Part shown: positions 17,584-25,307 of the stretch, one piece after another | How the letters are laid out: each line of letters begins with the position of its first letter | How positions within the stretch are numbered: position 1 is the stretch's first letter | DNA from: Prevotella sp. oral taxon 376 | GTDB taxonomy: Bacteria > Bacteroidota > Bacteroidia > Bacteroidales > Bacteroidaceae | DNA length: 64,000 nucleotides | Assembly (NCBI RefSeq): GCF_003043945.1 | Contig: NZ_PYXG01000001.1 | Coordinates: forward strand, 1,538,501-1,602,500 | Direction: 5' to 3' | The notes under the pieces: generated by a model | Told to the model about the DNA's origin: nothing | What the model saw: only the letters and a program-made list of their open reading frames with translations | Database searches by the model: none | Program-made: the position numbers and the translations under genes

Positions 17584-18045
17584 ATGAAAAAGGAAAGAAG
17601 AAATATGGAAGAAATAGATCGTTTCATAGGAGAAACTCTTGGTATAAGCCAAGCTGAAAGTTCAAGTGAACAAACTGTCGCTGAATTCCGGGAAAAGGGA
17701 ATGAAAACTATTCATGAGCAAAAACGACAAGAGGTAGAACATGCCATAGAGCATGCCAGGCCATCCGAGCCTGTACTGCATACAGAGCATGCAACTATTC
17801 AACGACGCATCAGTGCCAAGATGAGAAAAGAGACACTAGACGCATACAAGCAGGCGTTCCTCGTTCCGACAAAGCTATATGAGAGAAAGGCGGTTTACCT
17901 GAGCAGGGATACACAGGAACGTGCGGACTTCATTGTTCGCAGGTTGGGTGATAGGGGCAGCAACCTCTCAAGCTTCGTGGAAAATATCATCCGCACACAT
18001 TTGGACGAATACGGTGAAGACATAGAGAAATGGAGAAGACTATAA
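17584..18045 (+). CDS. DUF3408 family mobilization-associated protein
   Basis: About 153 residues. The conserved C-terminal block is YERKAVYLSRDTQERADFIVRRLGDRG then NLSSFVENIIRTHLDEY, diagnostic of DUF3408, found beside mobilization or conjugation genes in Bacteroides elements and having a ribbon-helix-helix-like look. The N-terminal part is charged and variable. Start choice is uncertain: GTG at 17581, ATG at 17584, or ATG at 17605, the last preceded by a purine-rich AAAGGAAAGAAG. A DNA-binding accessory role in mobilization is inferred. Confidence 0.8.
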   Translation: MKKERRNMEEIDRFIGETLGISQAESSSEQTVAEFREKGMKTIHEQKRQEVEHAIEHARPSEPVLHTEHATIQRRISAKMRKETLDAYKQAFLVPTKLYERKAVYLSRDTQERADFIVRRLGDRGSNLSSFVENIIRTHLDEYGEDIEKWRRL

Positions 18046-18405
18046 GCCGTAAGAAAAGGGTAGACGGTTTTCAGAAAAAGGGACGCCCCTTTCACTCAAA
18101 ACCCTCGACACTTTTCAGAGAGTAAGGCAACGAACTTTTGCTAAAAACACTGAATGGTGGGAACGCTACGAACGCAGTTAGATACTGAATGCACGGCATT
18201 CGCTTTTAATAACCAAAACGCTTTATGCGTAAACGTTTCGTTAGCTGACATTGCAAGACGTCAGTTTGTACCCACAAACTGCTCTTGCTCCCCTCGTCCA
18301 TCTGTCGGGGAGGTTAGACCGTAATCACTCCGTTCTCATCGGTCAGTATTCAGGAATTAAGAAGCAACGAATCATCTACAATGATTAACTTTCAAAAAAA
18401 CTTAT
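18046..18405. other. Non-coding region, candidate oriT
   Basis: About 360 bases without a gene, directly upstream of MobC and the relaxase, the usual oriT location. It holds CTGAC/GTCAG inverse arms (18245-18249, 18260-18264) and a perfect 8-bp hairpin CAGTTTGT-ACCC-ACAAACTG (18262-18281). The nick site cannot be identified by eye. Confidence 0.45.
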
Positions 18406-18837
18406 ATGAGCAGATATAATAGAAAGACTACCAAGTGGCAGCAACGAGGTAAGGAAGAAGTGAGGATGAACAAGACGGAGTTCATCAAGATAAGATGTAC
18501 AAGAGAGGAGAAGCAGCGTATTAGGTCAAAGGCGGAAAGCACGGGACGGAAGTTCTCGGAATACTGCCGTGAAATGATCCTTAATGGCGAAGTGGTAGCT
18601 GTTCCTAAGATGACAGACTATGAGAGGGAAGCCATTGCCATACTCCAGCATACGGGAAAGTTCTATGGGCAGATTTCCAACCTCATCAAAGTGAAAGATG
18701 AGAGATGGGTACATATCACACATAACCTTTCCTTATGTGCCAAAGAGGCATTTAAGCGATTTTACGACCCTCATTTTCGTATGGACGATGAGATATATAA
18801 GGTCTTAAATATGACAAGAGATGATAGGAAAGTGTAA
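18406..18837 (+). CDS. mobC: MobC-like relaxosome accessory protein
   Basis: 143 residues; the second possible start at 18466 (MNKTEFIKIRC) is equally reasonable and gives 123 residues. FIKIRCTREEKQRIRSKAESTGRKFSEYCREMILNG is a ribbon-helix-helix of the MobC/NikA group, and YGQISNLIKVKDERWVHITHNLSL follows. It should bind oriT and help the relaxase. The 3' end overlaps the relaxase gene by 17 bases. Bacteroides literature often calls such proteins MobA. Confidence 0.82.
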   Translation: MSRYNRKTTKWQQRGKEEVRMNKTEFIKIRCTREEKQRIRSKAESTGRKFSEYCREMILNGEVVAVPKMTDYEREAIAILQHTGKFYGQISNLIKVKDERWVHITHNLSLCAKEAFKRFYDPHFRMDDEIYKVLNMTRDDRKV

Positions 18838-19900
18838 GGCGATAGCGCACGGCAGCACGGCTTTAGACTATATTTTCAGAGAGGGCAAGCTCGGTAGTCG
18901 GCTTGCCTTCCATAATCTTTGCAGCAGAGAGCCGAAGGATATCTACGAAGAAATGAAGATGGTCAGCGATTACAGCACACGATGCAGGAATAGGTTCCTC
19001 CGCATTGAAATCGGTATCGCACCACAAGACGAGAAGGAACTGCCCGTATCTGAACTTATGAGGATAGCCCATCTGTTTGCCAAACAAATGGGACTTGACA
19101 ACCACCAATGGGTAGCGGTAACGCACAAGGATACCGATAACAGACACATCCATATCATTGTCAACCGCATCAGCCTGTATGGAGACGTCTATGATACTAC
19201 CTTTGTGAGCAACAGGGCAGCAAGAGTGGCGGAGGAAATAAGCCGCTCGAAAGGTTTGACCATTGCAAAGGAAGTAAAGGCTGAAAGGATGTATCAAAAA
19301 GCAAAATCCAATCCGACGAGAGAGCAAACAAAGAAAGAATTACAGCAAATCTGTTATGCCTTGTTGGACAAAAATAAAGGCGGTGGCATATCAGGGCACT
19401 CCATGTTTCTCTACGAATTGAATAAGAACAACATTACCATAGAGCGCATGAAGAATAAGCAGGGCAAAGTATATGGTTTGAAGTTCTCCTACTGTGGCCA
19501 GACATTCAAGGCTTCCGAAATCGGCAGAGAGTTCGGATACCTCTCTTTGCAAAAGAACTTTGAGATAGCCAATAAAGCCGAAACAAAGGAGACGATAACA
19601 AAAGCTCACACAATAGCAGACAAGACTACAAAGAATAAAGTTCAATCAGACACAGGCTATCAACTTGTTCCTCCCAGTCGTTCATACATACCGCCTACAA
19701 AAACAAACGAAAGTTCATCTATTGCACAAGCCGTAGGAAATGTAGCAAGCACCGCCTTGAATGCTGCCAAAGAAATGATTTTGGGAGCAGGTGGACTTAT
19801 TAATCCACAGACACACGGTGATGATTATGCAGAGATGGCTTGGCAACGAAAACTCAGAAACCAAGCCAAGAAAAAGAAGAAAAGAGGAAGAGGTATATAA
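18821..19900 (+). CDS. Relaxase (MobA/VirD2-type)
   Basis: 359 residues. The metal-binding triad is THKDTDNRHIHIIVNR (His 102, 109, 111), preceded by the N-terminal region with ALDYIFR (Tyr 17, candidate nicking tyrosine) and FLRIEIGIAP. The C-terminal tail ends in a strongly basic KKKKKRGRG. It nicks oriT and pilots single-strand DNA when a helper conjugative element supplies the transfer apparatus. No other tra genes lie in the element. Confidence 0.9.
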   Translation: MIGKCKAIAHGSTALDYIFREGKLGSRLAFHNLCSREPKDIYEEMKMVSDYSTRCRNRFLRIEIGIAPQDEKELPVSELMRIAHLFAKQMGLDNHQWVAVTHKDTDNRHIHIIVNRISLYGDVYDTTFVSNRAARVAEEISRSKGLTIAKEVKAERMYQKAKSNPTREQTKKELQQICYALLDKNKGGGISGHSMFLYELNKNNITIERMKNKQGKVYGLKFSYCGQTFKASEIGREFGYLSLQKNFEIANKAETKETITKAHTIADKTTKNKVQSDTGYQLVPPSRSYIPPTKTNESSSIAQAVGNVASTALNAAKEMILGAGGLINPQTHGDDYAEMAWQRKLRNQAKKKKKRGRGI

Positions 19901-19971
19901 CAGCTAGCTCTTCTCTATTTTAATCACCAAAAAGCTCAATAATGACGCGAATGAACGAAATTCTTATCAAA

Positions 19972-20025
19972 AACGCTTGTTATTCAAAGCAAATGATTAC
20001 CTTTGCAAATAGAATAACAAGCGTT
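19972..20025 (+). promoter_or_regulatory. Promoter-like sequence framed by a 14-bp inverted repeat
   Basis: AACGCTTGTTATTC (19972-19985) and GAATAACAAGCGTT (20012-20025) are perfect inverse arms. TACCTTTG (19998-20005) between them matches the -7 consensus. No gene follows inside the element, so it may read outwards or be a protein-binding site. Confidence 0.45.
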
Positions 20026-20086
20026 CTTTGTTGATGCAGAAACATGCGACAGAAAGCACTTCGCTCGTTTCCAAATCGTTACCTGT

Positions 20087-20127
20087 TTAGTTTGTGTCAA
20101 AAGGTAACTTCTTATTTCTCAATTAGA
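20087..20127. repeat. Right terminal inverted repeat of element 1
   Basis: Inverse of the left end with gaps: TTAGTTTGTGTCAA core, then TAACTTCTT and CAATTAG. GTTACC (20078) and GGTAAC (20103) lie on either side of the core. Confidence 0.65.
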
Positions 20128-20150
20128 TACGTTTTAGAAATCATCTTTAG

Positions 20151-20178
20151 GCGTAATGCCGTTACAAGCCGTTTGTAA
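20151..20178. repeat. TTAC array C: half unit plus one full unit
   Basis: GCGTAA, spacer TGCCG, then TTACAAGCCGTTTGTAA (20162-20178). It looks like the other half of array B, separated from it by element 1. Confidence 0.65.
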
Positions 20179-20186
20179 GAATGCGC

Positions 20187-20219
20187 AAGGCGGCTCCCGT
20201 GAAAATCGGGAGTCGCCTT
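20187..20219 (-). terminator. Terminator hairpin downstream of susD
   Basis: AAGGCGGCTCCCG (20187-20199) and CGGGAGTCGCCTT (20207-20219) form a 12-of-13 stem with a 7-base loop. It lies downstream of the leftward SusC/SusD operon. Confidence 0.55.
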
Positions 20220-20301
20220 GGGGATGCGGAAAGGTCGTTCCGAAGCCTGCTACAGGCTGCCCGCGGAAGCCGTGGGGGCGAGCCTTCCATGCGTGGAGAG
20301 C

Positions 20302-21765
20302 CTACTCCACATCATACTGCGGATTCTGCTTGATGTTCGGGTTGGCGTCGCGCTCGGCCTTCGGGATGGGCAGCACGCACTTGTACATGTCCCAATTGAA
20401 GTTCATGTACTTCTCGTTCATGGTGAGATGCTTTACCTTGCTGATGGCGCTCACGGTTACTTTCTCGCGGTGCACGAAGCCTCCGTCTCGGAGGGCGTCG
20501 AACATGCGGTGGCCTTCGCCTACGAGTTCCTTGCGCCGCTCGGTCATCACCTGATCGAGAGTAACGGTGGTTCCCTCGACGGTCTTAGCCGGATTGGCGC
20601 GCTTCACGATGGCGTCGAGATACTTGACGGCCTTCCCGTTGTCGCCCGTCTTTACCGCGGCCTCGGCCGCGTTGAGGTAGGTCTCCGAGAGTCTGACGAG
20701 GAAGATGTTGGCATCCTTGATGTTTTCTCCCTCTTGGGGCTGGTATTTATTGATGTAGCCACGCTTTCCGGATATGGAGATGAGCCGGTTCCGCACATCG
20801 TTCTTGTCGGCGGTGAGCAGCTTGTAGAAGCTTCCCGTGAGCACGATGTCGGAATATCCGCTGCCATTGTGCAGGTAGCCCAGCGACTCTTTGCCGGGGC
20901 TGTCGTCGGTGATATTGATGATTTCAAACAGCACCTCGCCCCGTTTCGTCGGGCTCACATTGTCGGCCCATGCCAGCGGATACAGCTCGTTGGTCCAGAG
21001 GGCGTAGCTGTCGGCCTCGGCTCCCTCGATGGCTTCTTCGGCCGCGGCCAGTGCCAGCGCGTCGTCGCCGTGGTAGAGATAGACGCGGCTTAGGAGCGTG
21101 AGCACGGCCCATCGGCTGATGTGGCCTTTCTTATAGCTGAGGCCCTCCTTGTTGTTCATGAGCCTTGCCGCCTCTGTCAGGTCGCTGATGACTTGCTTAT
21201 AGCATTCCGCCACGGTGTTGCGGTCAGGCTTGGCTTCCTTGTCGAGCACCTTGGTGACGATGGGTACGCCCAGCGAGGCGCCGTTGTCTTTCTTGTAAGG
21301 ATAGCCGTAGAAGCGTGTGAGGTCGAAGAGGAACATCCCGCGCAGGGCCAGGGCCTCGCCTTTGTAGGCGTCGCGCAGGTCGGTCGCGGTGGTATTGATA
21401 TTGTCAATCTTGTCAAGCGCGAGGTTGCAGGTGGCAATCAGGCCATAGGGATACGACCAGAAGGTGGTCGGCGAGTTGTCTTTCGTGAAGTTGAAGAGAT
21501 AGTAGTTGCCGGTGCGCTTCGTGGCGCTGACGGCCTGCATGTCGTCTCCGGTGGCGTCGCCGTAGTAGACGAGGCGGCCCGAATAGGCATAAGCGTTCTG
21601 CATGACATGGTATACACCGTTCAGGGTGAATTTCACATCGCTAAGTTCCTGTATGGTCTTGTCGGTGGACATGGAGGTCGAGGGCTCCAGGTTGAGCCAG
21701 TCGTTGCCGCAGGAACTCATAGTGAACAGCAAGGCTCCGAGAGCCATATATTGATGAATTTTCAT
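20302..21765 (-). CDS. SusD/RagB family outer-membrane lipoprotein
   Basis: 487 residues with an SPII signal (MSSC, Cys 19) followed by NDWLNLEPSTSMSTDKTI, the standard SusD opening. TPR-like helices hold GEALALRGMFLFDLTRFYG and KGHISRWAVLTLLSRVYLYHGD; the C-terminal part has FLVRLSETYLNAAEAAVKTG and TERRKELVGEGHRMFDALRDG. It binds the nutrient at the cell surface and forms the lid of the SusC transporter encoded 18 bases upstream. No glycoside hydrolase, sulfatase or regulator adjoins, so the substrate (glycan or peptide) cannot be told. Confidence 0.96.
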   Translation of the reverse strand: MKIHQYMALGALLFTMSSCGNDWLNLEPSTSMSTDKTIQELSDVKFTLNGVYHVMQNAYAYSGRLVYYGDATGDDMQAVSATKRTGNYYLFNFTKDNSPTTFWSYPYGLIATCNLALDKIDNINTTATDLRDAYKGEALALRGMFLFDLTRFYGYPYKKDNGASLGVPIVTKVLDKEAKPDRNTVAECYKQVISDLTEAARLMNNKEGLSYKKGHISRWAVLTLLSRVYLYHGDDALALAAAEEAIEGAEADSYALWTNELYPLAWADNVSPTKRGEVLFEIINITDDSPGKESLGYLHNGSGYSDIVLTGSFYKLLTADKNDVRNRLISISGKRGYINKYQPQEGENIKDANIFLVRLSETYLNAAEAAVKTGDNGKAVKYLDAIVKRANPAKTVEGTTVTLDQVMTERRKELVGEGHRMFDALRDGGFVHREKVTVSAISKVKHLTMNEKYMNFNWDMYKCVLPIPKAERDANPNIKQNPQYDVE

Positions 21766-21783
21766 TGTCTGGTAATTTAAGGG

Positions 21784-24700
21784 TTAGAAGTTGACATTTA
21801 ATCCGAAGGTAATCGTCTTCAGCGGCGGAGTTCCCCAGCCGGCCGTTCCGCCGCTTACGGCTTCCGGATCGTAATAGTCGTAGCGTGCCCAGGTGAGCAG
21901 GTTGTTGCCCGCCACATAGAGGCGGACATGGTTGATGCCCAGCGGTTTTGTCCAGGCCTTCGGCATGGTGAAGCCGAAAGTGAGGTTCTTGAGGCGGATG
22001 AAGTCGGTGCTGTGCACCCTCCGGGTGTTGGAGAACTTGCCCATGGACACCTCGGGAGCCTCTATGAACCGTTCGTATTGTGAGATGTCGCCCGGCTGCT
22101 TCCAGTTGTTGAGATAGTAAGTGGGGATATTGGCCTCGAGATCTTTTCCTCCGTGCTCCACTTTCTGCGCCCAGGTGTCGTAGGAATAGCCGCCGAACTG
22201 ATAAGTGATCATGAAGTTAAGGTCGAACCACTTATAGGAAAGCGTATTCGAGAGGCCTCCGGTGACGGTGGGCTCCGCGTGCTTATAGGCGATGTTATTG
22301 GCCTCTGCGGGGTTCTCGGTGATGTTTTTCACGAGGTTTCCGTCGGCGTCCTTCGTGTTGGTATAGAACTGTGGCGCGCCCGTATCGGGGTTGATGCCGG
22401 CAAATTCGATAAGGTAGAAGGTCCTGTAGGATTCTCCCACGCGGTGGATAAATGTTCCGCTGATGATCTCCTGCTGCTTGCCGTCGAGGATGACAATCTT
22501 GTTCTGGTTGTGGGCAAGCGTGAAGTTGGTGTTCCAGCTGAAGTCCTTGGTGGAGATGTTGTTGGACCTGATTTCCAGTTCCACTCCCTGGTTTCTCACC
22601 TTTCCGATGTTGAGCAGATAGCTGCCGAAGCCCGTCGTCCAAGAGATGGGGTAGTCCATGAGCAGGTTCTTGGTAGTGCGGGTGTAGTATTCAAGCGTTA
22701 CATTGAGGCGGTTCCACAGCCCGAAGTCCACTCCGAGATTGAAGTTGTAGTTGGTTTCCCATGACAGTTTGTCGTTGGCAATCTGCGAGAGGTTGTAGGC
22801 GGGGTCGGTGTTGTAGTCGCCGGAGAGGGAGGTGAGCGCCATGTATCCGAAATAGTCGGAGGGCAGGGTGCCGTTGACGCCGTAGGAGGCGCGGAGCTTC
22901 AGGTCGGTAAGCCATCCCTGGCTGGGTTTCATGAAGTCCTCCTCGATGATGCGCCATGCGCCGGAAGCCGACCAGAAGGTGCCCCATCGGTTGGCGGACG
23001 CCAGCCGGGAGCTGCCGTCGACGCGGAGGCTGCCACCCAGATAGTATCTGTTCTTGTAGTCGTAGTTCAGTCGGCCGATGTAAGAGACCATGCGGGTGCG
23101 GGTGTCGGAACCGTATGCTCCGATGACCTTGGCACCGTTGCTCAGGGCATCCTTGTTGGGATTTACGAAGTTATGCTTGGTTCCGCCCACATGGTCTCGC
23201 CGCTGATCGTCCACCTCATAGCCCAGCAAGGCGTCGAGGTGATGGTTTTCCGCGAGGGTGGTCTTATAGCTCAGCTGGTTGGCCCACACCAGTTTCTTGC
23301 GCTCATACATCATGACGGTCTTGCCTCCGTTGATGTCGTCGCCGTTGGAAGTCCTCGGGTCGTCCCACTCCTTGCCCTTGGTGGTGGTGTAGTCGTAGCT
23401 CAATGTGCTGCGGAATTTCAGGTCTTTGATGAACTCGTATTCGCCGTAGACGGTGTTGAAATGGCGCGTGATGTACTCCCGCTTGTAGTCGTACATCATG
23501 GAGAGGGCGGGGTTTCGGTCTTCGTTTCTGATGAAACTGCGGTTCCAGCTGCCGTCCTCGTTATAGACGGCATCGGAGGGAACCACGCAGTTGCGTGAGG
23601 CATAGAAGGGCGCGGTATAGCTGGTGCCCTCGCTGTAGACCTCTTGGTTGACGCTTGCGAAGAGCGACTTGACGCCGAGCGTGAACTTCTTGGTGGCCTT
23701 GTATTCGGCGTTGACGCGGCCGCTGATGCGTTCCAGGCCTGAATTCCGTGCTATACCCTGCTGCTTGAGGTAGGAGAGGGAGGTGTAGTAGGTAAACCTG
23801 TTGGTTCCGCCCGACACTGAAGCCTCGTAGCTCTGGTGGCTGCCTTTTTTGAAGAGGATGCGGTCCCAGTCTACATATCCGCACCAGGGCACGGGGGCAT
23901 AGTTGTCTATTTCGCTGTCGGCATAGCTCACGGCATCGGCTTCACTTTTCCCGTCGCGCAGGGCACCGGCCTTCAAGGCGTTGTAGATGTATTCCCGCCG
24001 CTGCTCTCCATTCATCACGGGACGGTAGTCCATGGCAAAGTCGCTGCTTCCCCAGTCGGCTTTCAGGTTGACGACGGGCTTGCCTTCACGGCCTTTCTTG
24101 GTGGTGATGAGCACCACGCCGTTGGCAGCCCGCGAGCCATAGAGCGAGGCGGCTGCGGCGTCCTTGATGACGGTGATGCTCTCGATGTCGGTATTGCTGA
24201 GGGTGCTCATCAGGTCGAAGCCGCCCTTGGAGTCGTTGGCCGAGACATTACCCGACATGACCGGCACGCCGTCGATGACATAGAGCGGGGAGTTGGAGGC
24301 GTTGAAGGAGCCCATTCCGCGGATGTTGAGGGCTACCGACGATCCCGGCTGGCCGGAGGCGGAGCTCATCTGCACGCCCGACGCGGCACCCTGCAGCAAG
24401 TCTTTGAAGGTGGCGGTAGGGACATCCTCCAGCTTCTCGGTCTTGAGAGTGGAGGCTGATCCGGCATAGGCCGACTTCTTGAAAGTGCCATAACCCGTAA
24501 CGATGACTTCCTCCAAGGTCTGGTCGTCGGGATGCAGGGATATGTTGACGGTGCGTCCGGCGCTGACCCTGACTTCCTTCGTGCTGTATCCGACATAGGA
24601 CACCACGAGCGTCGCGCTCTTCTCGCCGGCCGGCAGCGTGAAGCGGCCGTCGGTGTCCGTAACGGTTCTCGACGAGGTGCCTTTCACCTGGATGGTAACT

Positions 24701-24888
24701 CCGATGAGAGGATCGTTCTTCTCGTCTACGACGACTCCACTAAAAGAGTCTTGTTGCTGCTGGATGCTGCCCGCCTTCGCCGTGCTCTCGGCCGCGACCG
24801 CAGCCGGACAATAGCAGGAAAGCGTGCAAGCGGTCATCAGCATCTTCAGATAAACGGGCATATGCTGCCATTTTCCTAACTGCTTCAT
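21784..24888 (-). CDS. SusC/RagA family TonB-dependent outer-membrane transporter
   Basis: 1034 residues. After a signal region come a CarboxypepD_reg-like domain (FSGVVVDEKNDPLIGVTIQVKG), a TonB box region ending LEEVIVTGYGTFKKS, the plug (LQGAASGVQMSSASGQPGSSVALNIRGMGS) and the barrel ending in LKTITFGLNVNF with a terminal Phe. The plug also shows SLYGSRAANGVVLITTKKG. It imports a ligand delivered by the SusD lipoprotein using TonB energy. The signal peptide is preceded by a basic stretch typical of long Bacteroidetes signals. Confidence 0.96.
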   Translation of the reverse strand: MKQLGKWQHMPVYLKMLMTACTLSCYCPAAVAAESTAKAGSIQQQQDSFSGVVVDEKNDPLIGVTIQVKGTSSRTVTDTDGRFTLPAGEKSATLVVSYVGYSTKEVRVSAGRTVNISLHPDDQTLEEVIVTGYGTFKKSAYAGSASTLKTEKLEDVPTATFKDLLQGAASGVQMSSASGQPGSSVALNIRGMGSFNASNSPLYVIDGVPVMSGNVSANDSKGGFDLMSTLSNTDIESITVIKDAAAASLYGSRAANGVVLITTKKGREGKPVVNLKADWGSSDFAMDYRPVMNGEQRREYIYNALKAGALRDGKSEADAVSYADSEIDNYAPVPWCGYVDWDRILFKKGSHQSYEASVSGGTNRFTYYTSLSYLKQQGIARNSGLERISGRVNAEYKATKKFTLGVKSLFASVNQEVYSEGTSYTAPFYASRNCVVPSDAVYNEDGSWNRSFIRNEDRNPALSMMYDYKREYITRHFNTVYGEYEFIKDLKFRSTLSYDYTTTKGKEWDDPRTSNGDDINGGKTVMMYERKKLVWANQLSYKTTLAENHHLDALLGYEVDDQRRDHVGGTKHNFVNPNKDALSNGAKVIGAYGSDTRTRMVSYIGRLNYDYKNRYYLGGSLRVDGSSRLASANRWGTFWSASGAWRIIEEDFMKPSQGWLTDLKLRASYGVNGTLPSDYFGYMALTSLSGDYNTDPAYNLSQIANDKLSWETNYNFNLGVDFGLWNRLNVTLEYYTRTTKNLLMDYPISWTTGFGSYLLNIGKVRNQGVELEIRSNNISTKDFSWNTNFTLAHNQNKIVILDGKQQEIISGTFIHRVGESYRTFYLIEFAGINPDTGAPQFYTNTKDADGNLVKNITENPAEANNIAYKHAEPTVTGGLSNTLSYKWFDLNFMITYQFGGYSYDTWAQKVEHGGKDLEANIPTYYLNNWKQPGDISQYERFIEAPEVSMGKFSNTRRVHSTDFIRLKNLTFGFTMPKAWTKPLGINHVRLYVAGNNLLTWARYDYYDPEAVSGGTAGWGTPPLKTITFGLNVNF

Positions 24889-24973
24889 AGTCTTGCTTTT
24901 TTCAGGTTTTTAGTATGTTAATGACATTGTGGTTTTTGCCATCTGTTAACAGGGGTGTTCTCATTTTATTAAG

Positions 24974-24981
24974 CAAAGATA
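24974..24981 (-). promoter_or_regulatory. -7 box of the susC-susD operon
   Basis: The minus strand reads TATCTTTG, about 85 bases upstream of the susC ATG, which gives a leader of roughly 80 bases. Confidence 0.55.
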
Positions 24982-25014
24982 GTGGAATTTAACATATTAT
25001 TATCATAACCGGTC

Positions 25015-25307
25015 TTAAAAAACATTAATTTCCTGATGTGGGAATGCGGTTTGGTGGGTGGAGAATTGGGGGTGAAGGCCTGCCGGCGGGTAAGGGCTTG
25101 TGTCGCCGCAAGTAGATTCTAAGGTTCCGAGGGGGTGGGAAGCGGCGATGCGCCGAAGGCTTTCCGCGCGGTTACCAGCCGCTGCCGATCCTCTTACCAA
25201 TAGCTTGTAATGCCGTTACCAATGGCTGGTAACGGCATTACAAGTTGTTTGTAACATGACGGGGAGCGGTCCGGCGCGCCGCCGAAGAAGGAGTCTGCCT
25301 GTTCGGC
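25015..25307. other. Intergenic, no gene; holds TTAC array D
   Basis: GC-rich stretch with no coding pattern, between the nuclease stop and the susC promoter. Confidence 0.5.
25172..25254. repeat. TTAC array D: one degenerate and three full units, 22-bp period
   Basis: A degenerate unit at 25172, then TTACCAATAGCTTGTAA (25194-25210), TTACCAATGGCTGGTAA (25216-25232) and TTACAAGTTGTTTGTAA (25238-25254). Spacers TGCCG and CGGCA are mutual inverses. Confidence 0.85.

Larger units (their letters stand above)
6203..20127. mobile_element. Mobilizable integrative element 1 (~13.9 kb)
   Basis: It is bounded by imperfect terminal inverted repeats (best core TTGGCGCAAACTAA at 6233-6246 against TTAGTTTGTGTCAA at 20087-20100, 12 of 14 matching when inverted). 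It holds paired tyrosine recombinases at the left, two excisionase-like HTH genes, and a DUF3408/MobC/relaxase module at the right. No transfer (tra) genes are seen, so it is mobilizable rather than self-transmissible. The cargo is a leftward operon of six or seven genes. It is AT-richer than the flanks. Ends are inferred from the repeats; the precise crossover point is not proven. Confidence 0.8.
19901..20301. other. Non-coding right end of element 1 and chromosomal junction
   Basis: No gene. Holds the promoter-like inverted repeat (19972-20025), terminal repeat (20087-20127), TTAC array C (20151-20178) and a terminator hairpin (20187-20219). Confidence 0.6.
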
